DNA of 35,972 nt, taken from NCBI GenBank assembly GCA_964390695.1, contig CAYMKI010000012.1, positions 1-35,972 of the forward strand, in the 5' to 3' direction. Position 1 is the first letter of the stretch, and the number at the start of each line of letters is the position of its first letter. The translations under genes were made by a program, and so were the position numbers. Under the pieces are notes generated by a model that saw nothing but the letters and a program-made list of their open reading frames with translations, was not told where the DNA came from and ran no database searches. Source of the DNA: CAWACC01 sp964390695. Its GTDB lineage: Bacteria; Chlamydiota; Chlamydiia; Chlamydiales; Parachlamydiaceae. Shown here piece after piece: positions 8,753 to 17,024 of the stretch.

Positions 8753-9483
8753 GAAAGCTGGTATTTCTGCATGGAAATCCATTAAATGGCCAAGAATTTG
8801 ATCCTATTTTGCCTGAGTTAGAACAAAAGGGCTTTAAACCCATTCTTCATAAAAGGCCACTGAAAGGCTGCAGTAAATTAGAGCCTTTGCTTCAAAGTAT
8901 CAATGCCACCGTGAAGGTTTCTGGAGGGGGAAGTTTTGACCTAGTCGCTTATTCGTGGGGGGCGTTTTTGGCATTTTCCTATGTGCGCCGTTTTCCGGAA
9001 AATGTGACAGGTGTTTTGTTGATCAATCCTTTACTAGGAGATACCACATCGATACCTTTGTGCCAGCGCATGATTTTAGCTACCCCGATTCTACGCAGCC
9101 TTGTACTTAAGCTCAAGTGCAAGAAATTGGCCAGTGAATATATAAACCGCATTTTCAGTCCCGAAATTCCATTAGAAGAAGTAGAGAAGCAACTCTACGG
9201 ATTTTTATCTCAGGGATGTGTTTGGCGAGGCGCGGCGGCCTATAAAAAGCTCATGCTGGATTTTCCCTTATCGACTCCACTACCCTCTATCTCAGTGCCC
9301 GTACGGGTGTTGTTTGGCGAAAAAGATGAAGTTGCCGCCAAATTCGAACAAATGCAGTACTTGCAAACCTTAAATAATCTCAGTTTCATCACCATTCCCA
9401 ACAGCGGACATGCGCTGCCTTGGACGCATCCTTCGTTGGTTGTGGATGAAATCTGTCGGGCTTTTCCATCGAGTTCACAATAG
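8749..9483 (+). CDS. Alpha/beta hydrolase
   Basis: A 244-residue alpha/beta-hydrolase. It begins directly with the oxyanion strand FLHGNP; the nucleophile elbow is AYSWGA with Ser69; the acid is Asp193 in FGEKDE; the base is His221 in NSGHALP. All three catalytic residues are therefore in place. A lid of about 80 residues sits between strands 6 and 7. Family roles include esterase, thioesterase and lactonase. Its ATG overlaps the formyltransferase stop (ATGA), so the two are translationally coupled and probably act in the same pathway. No signal peptide, so cytoplasmic. Confidence 0.9.
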   Translation: MRKLVFLHGNPLNGQEFDPILPELEQKGFKPILHKRPLKGCSKLEPLLQSINATVKVSGGGSFDLVAYSWGAFLAFSYVRRFPENVTGVLLINPLLGDTTSIPLCQRMILATPILRSLVLKLKCKKLASEYINRIFSPEIPLEEVEKQLYGFLSQGCVWRGAAAYKKLMLDFPLSTPLPSISVPVRVLFGEKDEVAAKFEQMQYLQTLNNLSFITIPNSGHALPWTHPSLVVDEICRAFPSSSQ

Positions 9484-9533
9484 ATTTGTTTAGATGATTT
9501 TTCATGAAATTGACGCGATGTGCGACTTTTCTA

Positions 9534-9574
9534 TGTGATCTTATTCTGGCTTTTCGCGCCAGAATAAGATCACA
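9534..9574. terminator. Perfect 17-bp hairpin after the export operon
   Basis: TGTGATCTTATTCTGGC at 9534-9550 is followed by a 7-base loop and its exact complement at 9558-9574. It lies 50 bp after the hydrolase stop. No strong T run follows on either strand, so it may be a terminator, an mRNA-end stabiliser or a repeat element. Confidence 0.55.
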
Positions 9575-9942
9575 CCTATTTTCCAGTTAGGTTATCTTAA
9601 AATGTTCAATTTTATTTCCGCTTCTGTTACTGCTGCTAAATTGTTTATACTAGTTTGCCACACGTGGAGGCCATGTGAAAAGCATAGTCCGGACGTAGGG
9701 TATAGAATGAAAAATATTAGCTGCGGTAGCAGCATCGGATAAAGTTGCACATCGTGTTCTTTAAGTATATGCGAACATCTCTAAGAAATGCAAAACCTTT
9801 TTCCCTTGAAAAAACAGACTTCTTTCAAAACTCAGTTATTACTGCTAGTATTTTTTTGTATTTATAAGCACTTGATTTTTATAAAATTAGAGCTACAGAG
9901 TACGCTGAGAATAAGTCACCCCTCTTTGAGCTTATCTCAAAG

Positions 9943-10040
9943 TATCCTGAAAGGTACGGCATTTTTTAAACAAGAGAATTCTATCAATCGTATTCACTAT
10001 TAGTTTCTCTTGTTTAAAAAATACCGTACCTTTCAGGATA
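9943..10040. repeat. 36-bp inverted repeat with 26-bp spacer
   Basis: Arms 9943-9978 and 10005-10040 are reverse complements with one mismatch (GGCATT against GGTATT). Each arm starts TATCCTGAAAGGTACGG at its outer end. The length exceeds an ordinary terminator and fits a palindromic mobile repeat or a large hairpin. Confidence 0.9.
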
Positions 10041-10063
10041 TTTGCGGTTGTCCATTTGTGTTA

Positions 10064-10098
10064 ACTCCGTGCCTCAGCGCCTCCGCGGTCTCTGCGTT
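10064..10098. repeat. Dispersed CTCCGTGCCTC repeat, copy 1
   Basis: Contains CTCCGTGCCTCAGCG and CTCCGCGG. A related sequence sits at 35085-35119 with the same blocks in the same order, one CCTCTGTG block longer. Confidence 0.6.
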
Positions 10099-10134
10099 GA
10101 TCTTAAAGCAATATTATAGATATCGATCTTTTAG

Positions 10135-10174
10135 CCTTTTCTCTCTGTCTTGTACTCATTTGCGTGTTGAACCT
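10135..10174. repeat. Dispersed 40-bp repeat, copy 1
   Basis: By eye, 34 of 40 bases match 26790-26829 in the same orientation (CCTTTTCTnTCTGTCnTGTA core). Confidence 0.7.
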
Positions 10175-10273
10175 GATTTAGGGCGTCAGTTAGGTTTTTA
10201 ATAACAATATATTAAATTTTAAATATATTATTTATTTTTATTTGTATGTAAATATAAACATATTTTTTTGCAA

Positions 10274-10302
10274 TTGTATAAAAAGCAATATGTGTGTATA
10301 AA
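10274..10302 (+). promoter_or_regulatory. Candidate promoter of the 10336 gene
   Basis: TTGTAT at 10274-10279 and TATAAA at 10297-10302 are separated by 17 bases, close to the main sigma factor consensus. The upstream 70 bases are almost pure A and T, like an UP element. The start codon is 33 bases beyond the -10 box. Confidence 0.5.
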
Positions 10303-10335
10303 ATATGATTGCCTTAACCAAAATAGGAGGTTATT

Positions 10336-10869
10336 ATGAAAAGTAAGTTTTGTTTATCATTAATTGCTTTATTTGCTTTGATGTTTATTCAGGTTTCTGC
10401 ACAAGAAGAAAACAATGTAGAAACTTACAGCGTTAAGAAAGCTGATAGCTTTAACTACCTCAAGCTGGGAGCTGGAGGAGCAAGAGGGGGCGTAGGTCCT
10501 TCGATTGGTATCGGACGCAGAATAGGCATGGAAGGCGCTGCTATTGATATCTCTACAAATTGGTTTGGTTCTAACAAGACAGGTTATTTCTCGCTGCCTA
10601 AAATGTTGTATTTAGCATACCTTACACCCAACTGCGATTCTTCCTTCTACTACGGAGCCGGTATGAGCTTTGGCGGTATTGGAAGCAAAGGGCACACATT
10701 CTCAGGTTTGCTGGCAGAAGCTGCCGTTGGATATGAATTCCAAAGAGATTCCGATGTGAAGTTATTTGCTCAACTAGATTTTAGCCATGGCATGATTCCG
10801 TTTAGTTCAAAACACGGATTCCATGGATTCTCTCCAGCTGTAGCATTCAGCGTTGGAGCTGGTTTCTAA
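10336..10869 (+). CDS. Small secreted, probably outer-membrane, glycine-rich beta protein
   Basis: Unrecognised 177-residue protein. A clear signal peptide (residues 1-22, LIALFALMFIQVSAQ) is followed by a mature part of short beta strands rich in Gly, Phe and Ser, such as KLGAGGARGGVGPSIGIGRR, and it ends in GAGF. A terminal Phe and strand periodicity suggest a small 6-8-strand outer-membrane barrel. A very strong ribosome binding site (AGGAGGT) and a good promoter precede it and a hairpin follows, so it is probably transcribed alone and at a high level. A surface protein is my inference; no family is recognised. Confidence 0.85.
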   Translation: MKSKFCLSLIALFALMFIQVSAQEENNVETYSVKKADSFNYLKLGAGGARGGVGPSIGIGRRIGMEGAAIDISTNWFGSNKTGYFSLPKMLYLAYLTPNCDSSFYYGAGMSFGGIGSKGHTFSGLLAEAAVGYEFQRDSDVKLFAQLDFSHGMIPFSSKHGFHGFSPAVAFSVGAGF

Positions 10870-10891
10870 GATCACCCTCTCATCAGCCAAT

Positions 10892-10914
10892 AACCCAGGG
10901 CACTGCCCTGGGTT
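10892..10914 (+). terminator. Hairpin terminator after the 10336 gene
   Basis: Stem AACCCAGGGC/GCCCTGGGTT (10 bp) with a 3-base loop, 23 bp after the stop. The T run after it is poor (GGTATTCTTC), so rho-independent action is uncertain. Confidence 0.55.
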
Positions 10915-11066
10915 GGTATTCTTCATCTGTAGCGGTCTGTATGGTTGCTACTATAGAGGGAGTCTCTCTCTATTATCTCTAAGTGCATCATCGCACGCGA
11001 TTCAAAAATTCAAGCTTTAAAAAGACAATGTTGTTATGATTGATCCTTACTGATTTGGAGGTGTTT

Positions 11067-12794
11067 ATGTCGGTAGTAGAGGAAAGGATCGGATATCATA
11101 CAGGCGAAAGCACAAGAAATAATGTCATCACTTATATGGATGAGCACCTGAAACAATACCCGCAAAGAGTGGCGTTGAGATGGGCAAAATCCGAGACACT
11201 GAATCATTGGAATGAGAATTTAAGCTTGACGCTTCCTCACGAACACATTACCTATAAAGACTTCTCGGCATTGATTGGGCGTACGGCTCAAGGGCTCTTG
11301 AATTTAGGCCTCAAGAAGGGGGATAGGGTCATCATTTTTTTGCCGATGGGATTGGGGATGTATACGGCCATGTTTGCTGTGCAACAAATAGGCGCGATAG
11401 CTGTCTTCTTAGATTCCTGGGCGCGAGCTCATCATCTTGGAGCGAGCGCAGACTGCGTGCAGCCCAAGGCGATGATTAGCCATCAGGCCGCTTTTGAGCT
11501 GATCAAGGCCATCCCTGAATTTTCGGGTATGCAATGGCGGATTTTGGCCGGTCCGGGCAAAGCCGAGGAGTATTCATCGACCCTTGAGAAGCTGATGCAA
11601 ACTTCCAAAGAAGCTCGCATAGAGCCTGTGAGTTCAGAGGCTACGGCATTGATCACTTTTACTACCGGCAGCTCGGGAGTTCCCAAAGGGGCCAATCGCA
11701 CGCACAGGTTTCTTTCCGCACAGCATGAAGCTTTGGACAAAGTTATCCCTTATACCGATCAAGATAAGGACCTGCCCGCTTTCCCCATATTTTCGTTGAA
11801 TAATCTGGCAGCCGGAGTGACCACGCTTTTACCTGCTATAGATTTGGCTAAACCTTCATCAACAGATTCGGCGTTATTGGCCTGTCAAATTTTGCATGAA
11901 GGGGTGACTTGTGCAACGTTATCTCCATCCATGTTTAATAATCTTTCAAGTTATTGTCGCCAACATGATGTTATCTTATCCGGTCTCCGGAGAGTGGTGA
12001 CGGGAGGAGCTCCCATCAGCAAAGATGACGTCAAAGCCTTTTACTCTATAGCCCCGAATGCCGATATATGGATCTTATATGGGTCTACCGAAGTAGAGCC
12101 TATGGCACATATCGAAGGGAAAGAGATGCTTGCGCTGCTTTCGCCTGAAGATCCTGAAATTGTCGAAGAGGGTGTGAATGTAGGCCGCATCAGCGAAGAT
12201 TTGGAATACAAATTCATAAAGATATTTAAAGATCCCATAGATGCCGTCCAAAGTAGCTTATCCAGCTTGGAAGTGCAGCAAGGACAGGTAGGGGAGTTTA
12301 TTGTGTGTGGCGATCATGTATGCCGTGACTATTACAATAATGATGAAGCCTTCAAAAGAGCTAAAATTGTGGATACTCAAGGCAAGATATGGCATAGGAC
12401 CGGCGATCTCGCCTTTCAAGATGCAGAGGGTTATCTGTGGATAGTAGGACGTATTCACAATGCAATCACCCGCGCAGACCGTTACTATTTCCCTGTACGA
12501 GCTGAAGTGATTTTAAAGCGTCTGCCGTTTGTGAGGCTAGGGGCTTTTTTAGGAATACCTGACGTAAAACTACATGAAAAGACTGTTGTAGCGGTAGTTT
12601 TAGACAAGCCGGACCACGATAAAAAGTTGATAGTAAAAGAGATACAGCGGTTGTTTGCAAAAAATCAAATTCCTGTAGACGCTATATATTTTGTGGACCA
12701 TATTCCCATGGATCCAAGGCATCATAGCAAGGTAGAGTACAGCGTCTTGAGGGAAGAACTTGCCAAAAGGAGGGCTGAGGATGAACTGTGCTAA
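11067..12794 (+). CDS. OleC-like acyl-AMP ligase (ANL superfamily)
   Basis: A 575-residue adenylate-forming enzyme. Motifs: phosphate loop FTTGSSGVPKGA (A3), YGSTEVEP (A5), HRTGDLAF (A7), GYLWIVGR (A8), and the C-terminal IPMDPRHHSKVEY with the lysine that drives adenylation. The segment FPIFSLNNLAAGVTTLLPAI and the PMDPRHHSK ending are like OleC, the beta-lactone synthetase of the ole olefin pathway, rather than ordinary fatty-acyl-CoA ligases. No OleA or OleD is visible in this window, so its substrate is more likely another carboxylic acid. ATG 11067 has GGAGGTG directly upstream and is preferred to the TTG at 11040. It overlaps the following UbiA-type gene by 14 bp. Confidence 0.88.
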   Translation: MSVVEERIGYHTGESTRNNVITYMDEHLKQYPQRVALRWAKSETLNHWNENLSLTLPHEHITYKDFSALIGRTAQGLLNLGLKKGDRVIIFLPMGLGMYTAMFAVQQIGAIAVFLDSWARAHHLGASADCVQPKAMISHQAAFELIKAIPEFSGMQWRILAGPGKAEEYSSTLEKLMQTSKEARIEPVSSEATALITFTTGSSGVPKGANRTHRFLSAQHEALDKVIPYTDQDKDLPAFPIFSLNNLAAGVTTLLPAIDLAKPSSTDSALLACQILHEGVTCATLSPSMFNNLSSYCRQHDVILSGLRRVVTGGAPISKDDVKAFYSIAPNADIWILYGSTEVEPMAHIEGKEMLALLSPEDPEIVEEGVNVGRISEDLEYKFIKIFKDPIDAVQSSLSSLEVQQGQVGEFIVCGDHVCRDYYNNDEAFKRAKIVDTQGKIWHRTGDLAFQDAEGYLWIVGRIHNAITRADRYYFPVRAEVILKRLPFVRLGAFLGIPDVKLHEKTVVAVVLDKPDHDKKLIVKEIQRLFAKNQIPVDAIYFVDHIPMDPRHHSKVEYSVLREELAKRRAEDELC

Positions 12795-13665
12795 GTCTCC
12801 GTGGTGTGTATTCATTAGAGAACGGTTTCCGTTAATGCAAACCCTGCCGATGATTTTATTGTTTGTTATAGCCAATGGCATGTTGGCCTGTTATGTCGTC
12901 AAGGTTCAAGCTGCCTGGCAATCTTACCTGTTAGCTGTTTGTTTGGCTCTTTCTTTTTTTTTCAGGCTGCGCTTGTTCGATGAGCTAAAAGATGAGGAGA
13001 CCGACCGTCAGGTCAATCCTACACGTCCTCTTGCCAGAGGGTTGTTATCCTGCCGTCAAGTAAAACGACTCGCTTATTTTCTAGTGGGCTTTGAGGTGTT
13101 TATCAGTGCCTGCGCCGGCATGCATGCTTTGCTGCCGACTCTAGTGGCGATAGGATATAGTCTGTTGATGTACAAAGAATTTTTTGTGGGAGCTTGGCTG
13201 AGGACGCAGCTATTGCTTTATGCCATCACTCACACGGTAGTTGTGATTTTTTTGGGCTATGCGCTGGCGGCTATTGTCACAGCTCAATCTTTGTTTGTCT
13301 TTCCTGCTGTGTTTTTTTTATCTGGGATCATGAACTGGAATTTGTTCAATATTTACGAGATTTCCCGCAAGTCTTTTGCTCCGGAAGAAGAAAGGCAGCA
13401 GGTGGATAGTTACACCTCCTTATATGGATTGTGGAGAGCGGTCCGCTTAAGCCTGGCGCAAGCATTTTTGGCGGCAATTTTTGGAGATATAGTGATGAAA
13501 CCGGCTATGATCGGATTTTTCTGGGGGTTGTTGATCTTAGGTTTTACCGCAGCAGCTTTTGTACTCAAAGGGACTCGCCAAACGGCTCATCTGTATAGAG
13601 TGTGCAGTGGAGCTTTCATCATGTATATGTATCTGATCATTATTGTTCTTTTATGGAACCGCTAG
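12781..13665 (+). CDS. UbiA-family membrane prenyltransferase
   Basis: A 294-residue integral membrane protein with about eight hydrophobic segments. The first aspartate-rich motif is present as FDELKDEETDRQVNPTRPL (about residues 67-85), the Mg-diphosphate site of UbiA enzymes, and is followed by ARGLLS as expected. The second motif is not the common DxxxD; the equivalent region is NIYEISRKSFAPEEERQQVD (about 186-205), a form I associate with a divergent UbiA branch. It would move a prenyl group from a diphosphate to an acceptor in the membrane. ATG 12781 has AGGAGG 9 bases upstream and lies inside the ligase gene. The gene downstream starts 4 bp after its stop. Confidence 0.85.
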   Translation: MNCAKSPWCVFIRERFPLMQTLPMILLFVIANGMLACYVVKVQAAWQSYLLAVCLALSFFFRLRLFDELKDEETDRQVNPTRPLARGLLSCRQVKRLAYFLVGFEVFISACAGMHALLPTLVAIGYSLLMYKEFFVGAWLRTQLLLYAITHTVVVIFLGYALAAIVTAQSLFVFPAVFFLSGIMNWNLFNIYEISRKSFAPEEERQQVDSYTSLYGLWRAVRLSLAQAFLAAIFGDIVMKPAMIGFFWGLLILGFTAAAFVLKGTRQTAHLYRVCSGAFIMYMYLIIIVLLWNR

Positions 13666-13669
13666 ACGT

Positions 13670-16357
13670 ATGCTAGTTACGAAAAATTCTACATTATCGT
13701 TTGCTAGAAGAGAAGCTGGGGGTAAAGGTTATAACCTTTATCTTATGAGCCGCGAAAACTTGCCTGTACCGCAGTGGTGTGTGCTTGGACGGAGGTACTT
13801 TGAACTTTTTATGCAGGAATCAAACCTGTATGATCCTGTGGAAAGGGAGCTCAATCAATGGCACCAAGGCCATATTTCGGCAGCCGAATGTTCCAAGAGG
13901 ATAGAGAATTTAATTGTAGCGCAAACCTTAGGTTCGAAAATAACAGAGGCTATCCAGCATGCCCTGGAGATGATTGGATCGCCTCAGGCCTTTTCCGTGC
14001 GCTCTTCGGCTGCCGATGAAGATAGTTCCAGTCATTCTTTTGCCGGACAACTGTCAACCTATTTGTATGTATCGACATTCGAAGATGCCTGCCATTATGT
14101 CAAATGTTGCTGGGCCTCTACATTTTCTGAACGCTGTTTGGTATATCGTCGAGAAAATAATTTGGAGTCATCGCAAGCTTCTGTTGCAGTTATTTTGCAA
14201 GAAATGATCGATCCTGACAGTTCCGGAGTGATTTTTACTTGCGATCCTATCATGAAAAAAGTAGACCGATTCCTTGTTTCGGCCGTTTACGGCGTCGGCG
14301 AAGGGTTGGTTTCAGGAGCTTTAGACGCAGATAATTTTTGGTTGGATCCTTCGAATGGAAAGCTGATCCACGCAGAAATTGCACATAAAACCGAAGCTTT
14401 CCGCAGAGGAAAGTCCGGTCATACCCTGCATGAAACAGTCGCGAGCGATAAGCAAGATGTGCCTGTGTTGACAGCAGAAGAGCTGCATAAGCTGTATGTG
14501 ATAGCTAAGAAAGCGGCAGATTTTTATAACAGGCCCCAGGATATAGAGTGGGCGCTGAAAGAGGGCAGAGTGTATTTGCTGCAGACCCGGCCTGTCACAA
14601 CGCTGGATGTTCAATTAACCGGATATCTTAACCTGTGGGACAACTCCAATATCATCGAAAGCTACGGAGGAGTGACGCTGCCGTTGTCTTTTACATTTGC
14701 TCTTAGAAACTACTACCATGTGTATGTGCAATTTTGTGAGATACTCAGCGTACCTTACAAAATTGTCAAAGAAATGGATGAGTATCTTCCGTATATGTTG
14801 GGATGCATACATGGCCGGGTATATTATAACTTGTTCAATTGGTACAAATTGGTAGGGGTGTTGCCGGGTTTTAACCAAAATAAGGAATTCATGGAAACGA
14901 TGATGGGCGTTTCTGAATCTTTATCGGAGGAAATTGCTGAGCGTATCCAGCCGCACCCATCTTGGAATACCTGGAGAGGGAAGTTGCGAAAGATTGGCAC
15001 AGGATTCAAATTTATCTATTACCATTTCTGTATTCAAAAGCTTGTCGATACTTTTTTAAAAGATTTTAATGCCGAATATCAGAGGTATCGCAAAATCGAT
15101 TACAGCCGAAAGGCCAGCGATGAGATTCTGAAAATGTATCAAGCGCTCGAACGCAGCATGTTCAAGCGCTGGAAAGCTCCGATCATCAACGATTTTTTGT
15201 GCATGGTGCATTTCGGCTTATTGCGTAAATTGACAAAGAGCTGGCTCTCCGAATTAGATCCCCATATACAAAACGATCTGATAGCTGGGGAAGGTAATCT
15301 TGAAAGCGCCGAGCCGACGAAGGTCTTGATCCAGATGGCGGATGAGATTTCCCGCAATAGCGAGTTAAGGCAGCTCATAGAGAATACTCCCTGTGAAGAT
15401 CTGTACGAGGCTTTATCACAGTCTAAATTCAAGAGCTTTTTTCAGCAGGTTGATGACTATATTGAACGCTTTGGTTTTCGCTGCATGAGCGAAATGAAAC
15501 TCGAGGCTATAGATCTCACATCCGATCCTTCGTATTTGTTTGTATGCTTGAAGAACTATCTTAGGGCAGGCTATATGCAGCTGGCTGTGTATGAGAGAAG
15601 AGAGCAGGAGCTAAGGACCAAAGCCGAAGAGTTGGTCAAGGGACACCTGCAAGGCTGGAAAAAATCTGTGTATTTTTGGGTTTTGAAGCATGCTAGAAAA
15701 GCTGTGCGCAATCGCGAAAATACCCGATTTGCTCGTACACGCATCTATGGTATAGCTAGGACTATGTTTCAATGCATGGGCGCAGACTTGGCCGGTAGGG
15801 GGATTTTGGAGAGGCCTTACGATGTGTTTTATTTGACTCTAGATGAGATCATAAGCATGCATCATGGTACTTTGACGGATTTTAACTTGAAGTCTTTAGT
15901 TGACATCCGCAAAAAAGATTATCTGGATTACGAATTGGAAGAGGTCAAAGCCAGGTTTTCTACCCGCGGTCCTGTATATTGGTATAATCCTTGCCTTGTC
16001 GAAGATCAGGTTATGGAAGAAGCATCTCATGCTGAATATGATGCAAAAGGTTTGCCCTGCTGTCCCGGTATTGTTGAAGGCGTTGTGAAAGTAGTGACAT
16101 CTCCTTCAGATGATTTGAATCTTAACGGTGAGATACTGGTCACTCCGAGAACAGATCCAGGATGGGTCCCTCTCTATCCTAGCGTGTCGGGCCTGTTAGT
16201 TGAAAGGGGGAGCTTGCTGTCGCATTCCGCCATCGTAGCGCGAGAAATGGGCCTTCCGGCCATAGTAGCTATTCCGGGTCTAATGAAGCGTCTGCAAACG
16301 GGTATGAAAATCCGCATGGATGGCAAGGCTGGTACAGTGAAAATTTTAGAGCGTTGA
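13670..16357 (+). CDS. PEP-synthase-like dikinase without PEP-binding barrel (rifampin phosphotransferase type)
   Basis: An 895-residue protein. N-terminal ATP-grasp domain (about 1-320): GGKGYNLYLM near residue 20, the nucleotide motif SVRSSAADEDSS, EMIDPDSSGVIFTCDP, and the closing DIEWALKEGRVYLLQTRPV. C-terminal swivelling phosphohistidine domain (about 790-895): CPGIVEGVVKV and SHSAIVAREMGLPAIV with the catalytic His. The PEP/pyruvate TIM-barrel that ends true PEP synthases is absent. The roughly 470-residue middle is helical and unrelated to it. This order (ATP domain, variable acceptor domain, His domain) is that of rifampin phosphotransferase, which splits ATP to AMP and phosphate and phosphorylates a small molecule. 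I infer phosphorylation of a pathway intermediate, perhaps an alcohol. ATG 13670 follows the UbiA stop by 4 bp. Confidence 0.88.
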   Translation: MLVTKNSTLSFARREAGGKGYNLYLMSRENLPVPQWCVLGRRYFELFMQESNLYDPVERELNQWHQGHISAAECSKRIENLIVAQTLGSKITEAIQHALEMIGSPQAFSVRSSAADEDSSSHSFAGQLSTYLYVSTFEDACHYVKCCWASTFSERCLVYRRENNLESSQASVAVILQEMIDPDSSGVIFTCDPIMKKVDRFLVSAVYGVGEGLVSGALDADNFWLDPSNGKLIHAEIAHKTEAFRRGKSGHTLHETVASDKQDVPVLTAEELHKLYVIAKKAADFYNRPQDIEWALKEGRVYLLQTRPVTTLDVQLTGYLNLWDNSNIIESYGGVTLPLSFTFALRNYYHVYVQFCEILSVPYKIVKEMDEYLPYMLGCIHGRVYYNLFNWYKLVGVLPGFNQNKEFMETMMGVSESLSEEIAERIQPHPSWNTWRGKLRKIGTGFKFIYYHFCIQKLVDTFLKDFNAEYQRYRKIDYSRKASDEILKMYQALERSMFKRWKAPIINDFLCMVHFGLLRKLTKSWLSELDPHIQNDLIAGEGNLESAEPTKVLIQMADEISRNSELRQLIENTPCEDLYEALSQSKFKSFFQQVDDYIERFGFRCMSEMKLEAIDLTSDPSYLFVCLKNYLRAGYMQLAVYERREQELRTKAEELVKGHLQGWKKSVYFWVLKHARKAVRNRENTRFARTRIYGIARTMFQCMGADLAGRGILERPYDVFYLTLDEIISMHHGTLTDFNLKSLVDIRKKDYLDYELEEVKARFSTRGPVYWYNPCLVEDQVMEEASHAEYDAKGLPCCPGIVEGVVKVVTSPSDDLNLNGEILVTPRTDPGWVPLYPSVSGLLVERGSLLSHSAIVAREMGLPAIVAIPGLMKRLQTGMKIRMDGKAGTVKILER

Positions 16358-16396
16358 CATTAATGAACCTCATCCTGTCCCGAATAAAAAGATTTG

Positions 16397-16737
16397 AACC
16401 ACTGAGATTAGCGAGAGTAGTGTGAAAAGATTTGCACCACAGAGAGCAGTGAGGGCAATGAGAGAAAGTGGGTACAAAAATAAAAAATATGACTACAGAG
16501 ATCGGTGAGAGTCGTGTAAAAGGGTTTTAACCACTGAGATTAGCGAGAGTAGTGTGAAAAGATTTACACCACAGAGAGCAGTGAGGGCAATGAGAGAAAG
16601 TGGGTACAAAAATAAAAAATATGACTACAGAGATCGGTGAGAGTCGTGTAAAAGGGTTTTAACCACTGAGATTAGCGAGAGTAGTGTGAAAAGATTTACA
16701 CCACAGAGAGCAGTGAGGGCAATGAGAGAAAGTGGGT
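16397..16737. repeat. 132-bp tandem repeat, about 2.6 copies
   Basis: Units begin at 16397, 16529 and 16661 with AACCACTGAGATTAGCGAGA, exact period 132 bp. Copies are nearly identical (first unit differs at a few bases such as TTTGCACC against TTTACACC). Each unit itself contains degenerate sub-repeats of the form CACAGAGAnCAGTGAGGnCA, so the 132-bp unit grew from a shorter one. Confidence 0.95.
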
Positions 16738-17024
16738 GCATAATAGTGGAATGAGTATGTATCCATATCTGCAAATTTTTTATGACTCAAGTTCATTGCT
16801 ATTTGTAACTATTAAGTACTCTAGAAGATTTTATAAATATTACACAGTCGAAGTAAAGAAATTCAGATTACTTTTTAATCTAATAGCGGGTCTATATATA
16901 TCTGAGAGTTCATGCAAGACGATCTAGATTTAATAAATAGATAAGCAAAGATGTTCGGTAAGGGCACAAATCCATGCATTATTTGTGTGCTCACAGATGT
17001 CTCACTGCTCTCACTGCCCTCGGT

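Larger units (their letters stand above)
9575..10273. other. Long noncoding gap with dispersed repeats
   Basis: No credible gene. Two short open frames (9788-10003 and 10010-10201) lie across an inverted repeat and have no ribosome binding sites or recognisable products. Recognisable content: a 98-bp inverted repeat at 9943-10040, a sequence at 10064-10098 related to 35085-35119, and a 40-bp sequence at 10135-10174 related to 26790-26829. From 10200 on the DNA is very AT-rich and leads into the promoter of the next gene. I see nothing nameable in 9600-9940. Confidence 0.6.

Noticed and set aside
9600..9780. Structured RNA such as RNase P RNA (a GTCCGGAC-like string near 9690)
   Set aside because: Only a short string resembles it; the surrounding helices and conserved loops are missing.
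9788..10201. Two small plus-strand genes
   Set aside because: Both frames run through the inverted repeat and dispersed repeats, lack ribosome binding sites and have no protein-like features.
13670..16357. Genuine PEP synthase (ppsA)
   Set aside because: The C-terminal PEP/pyruvate-binding barrel is absent; only ATP-grasp and phosphohistidine domains are recognisable.
16736..16927. 63-residue gene in the repeat island
   Set aside because: No ribosome binding site; its start lies in the end of the tandem array.
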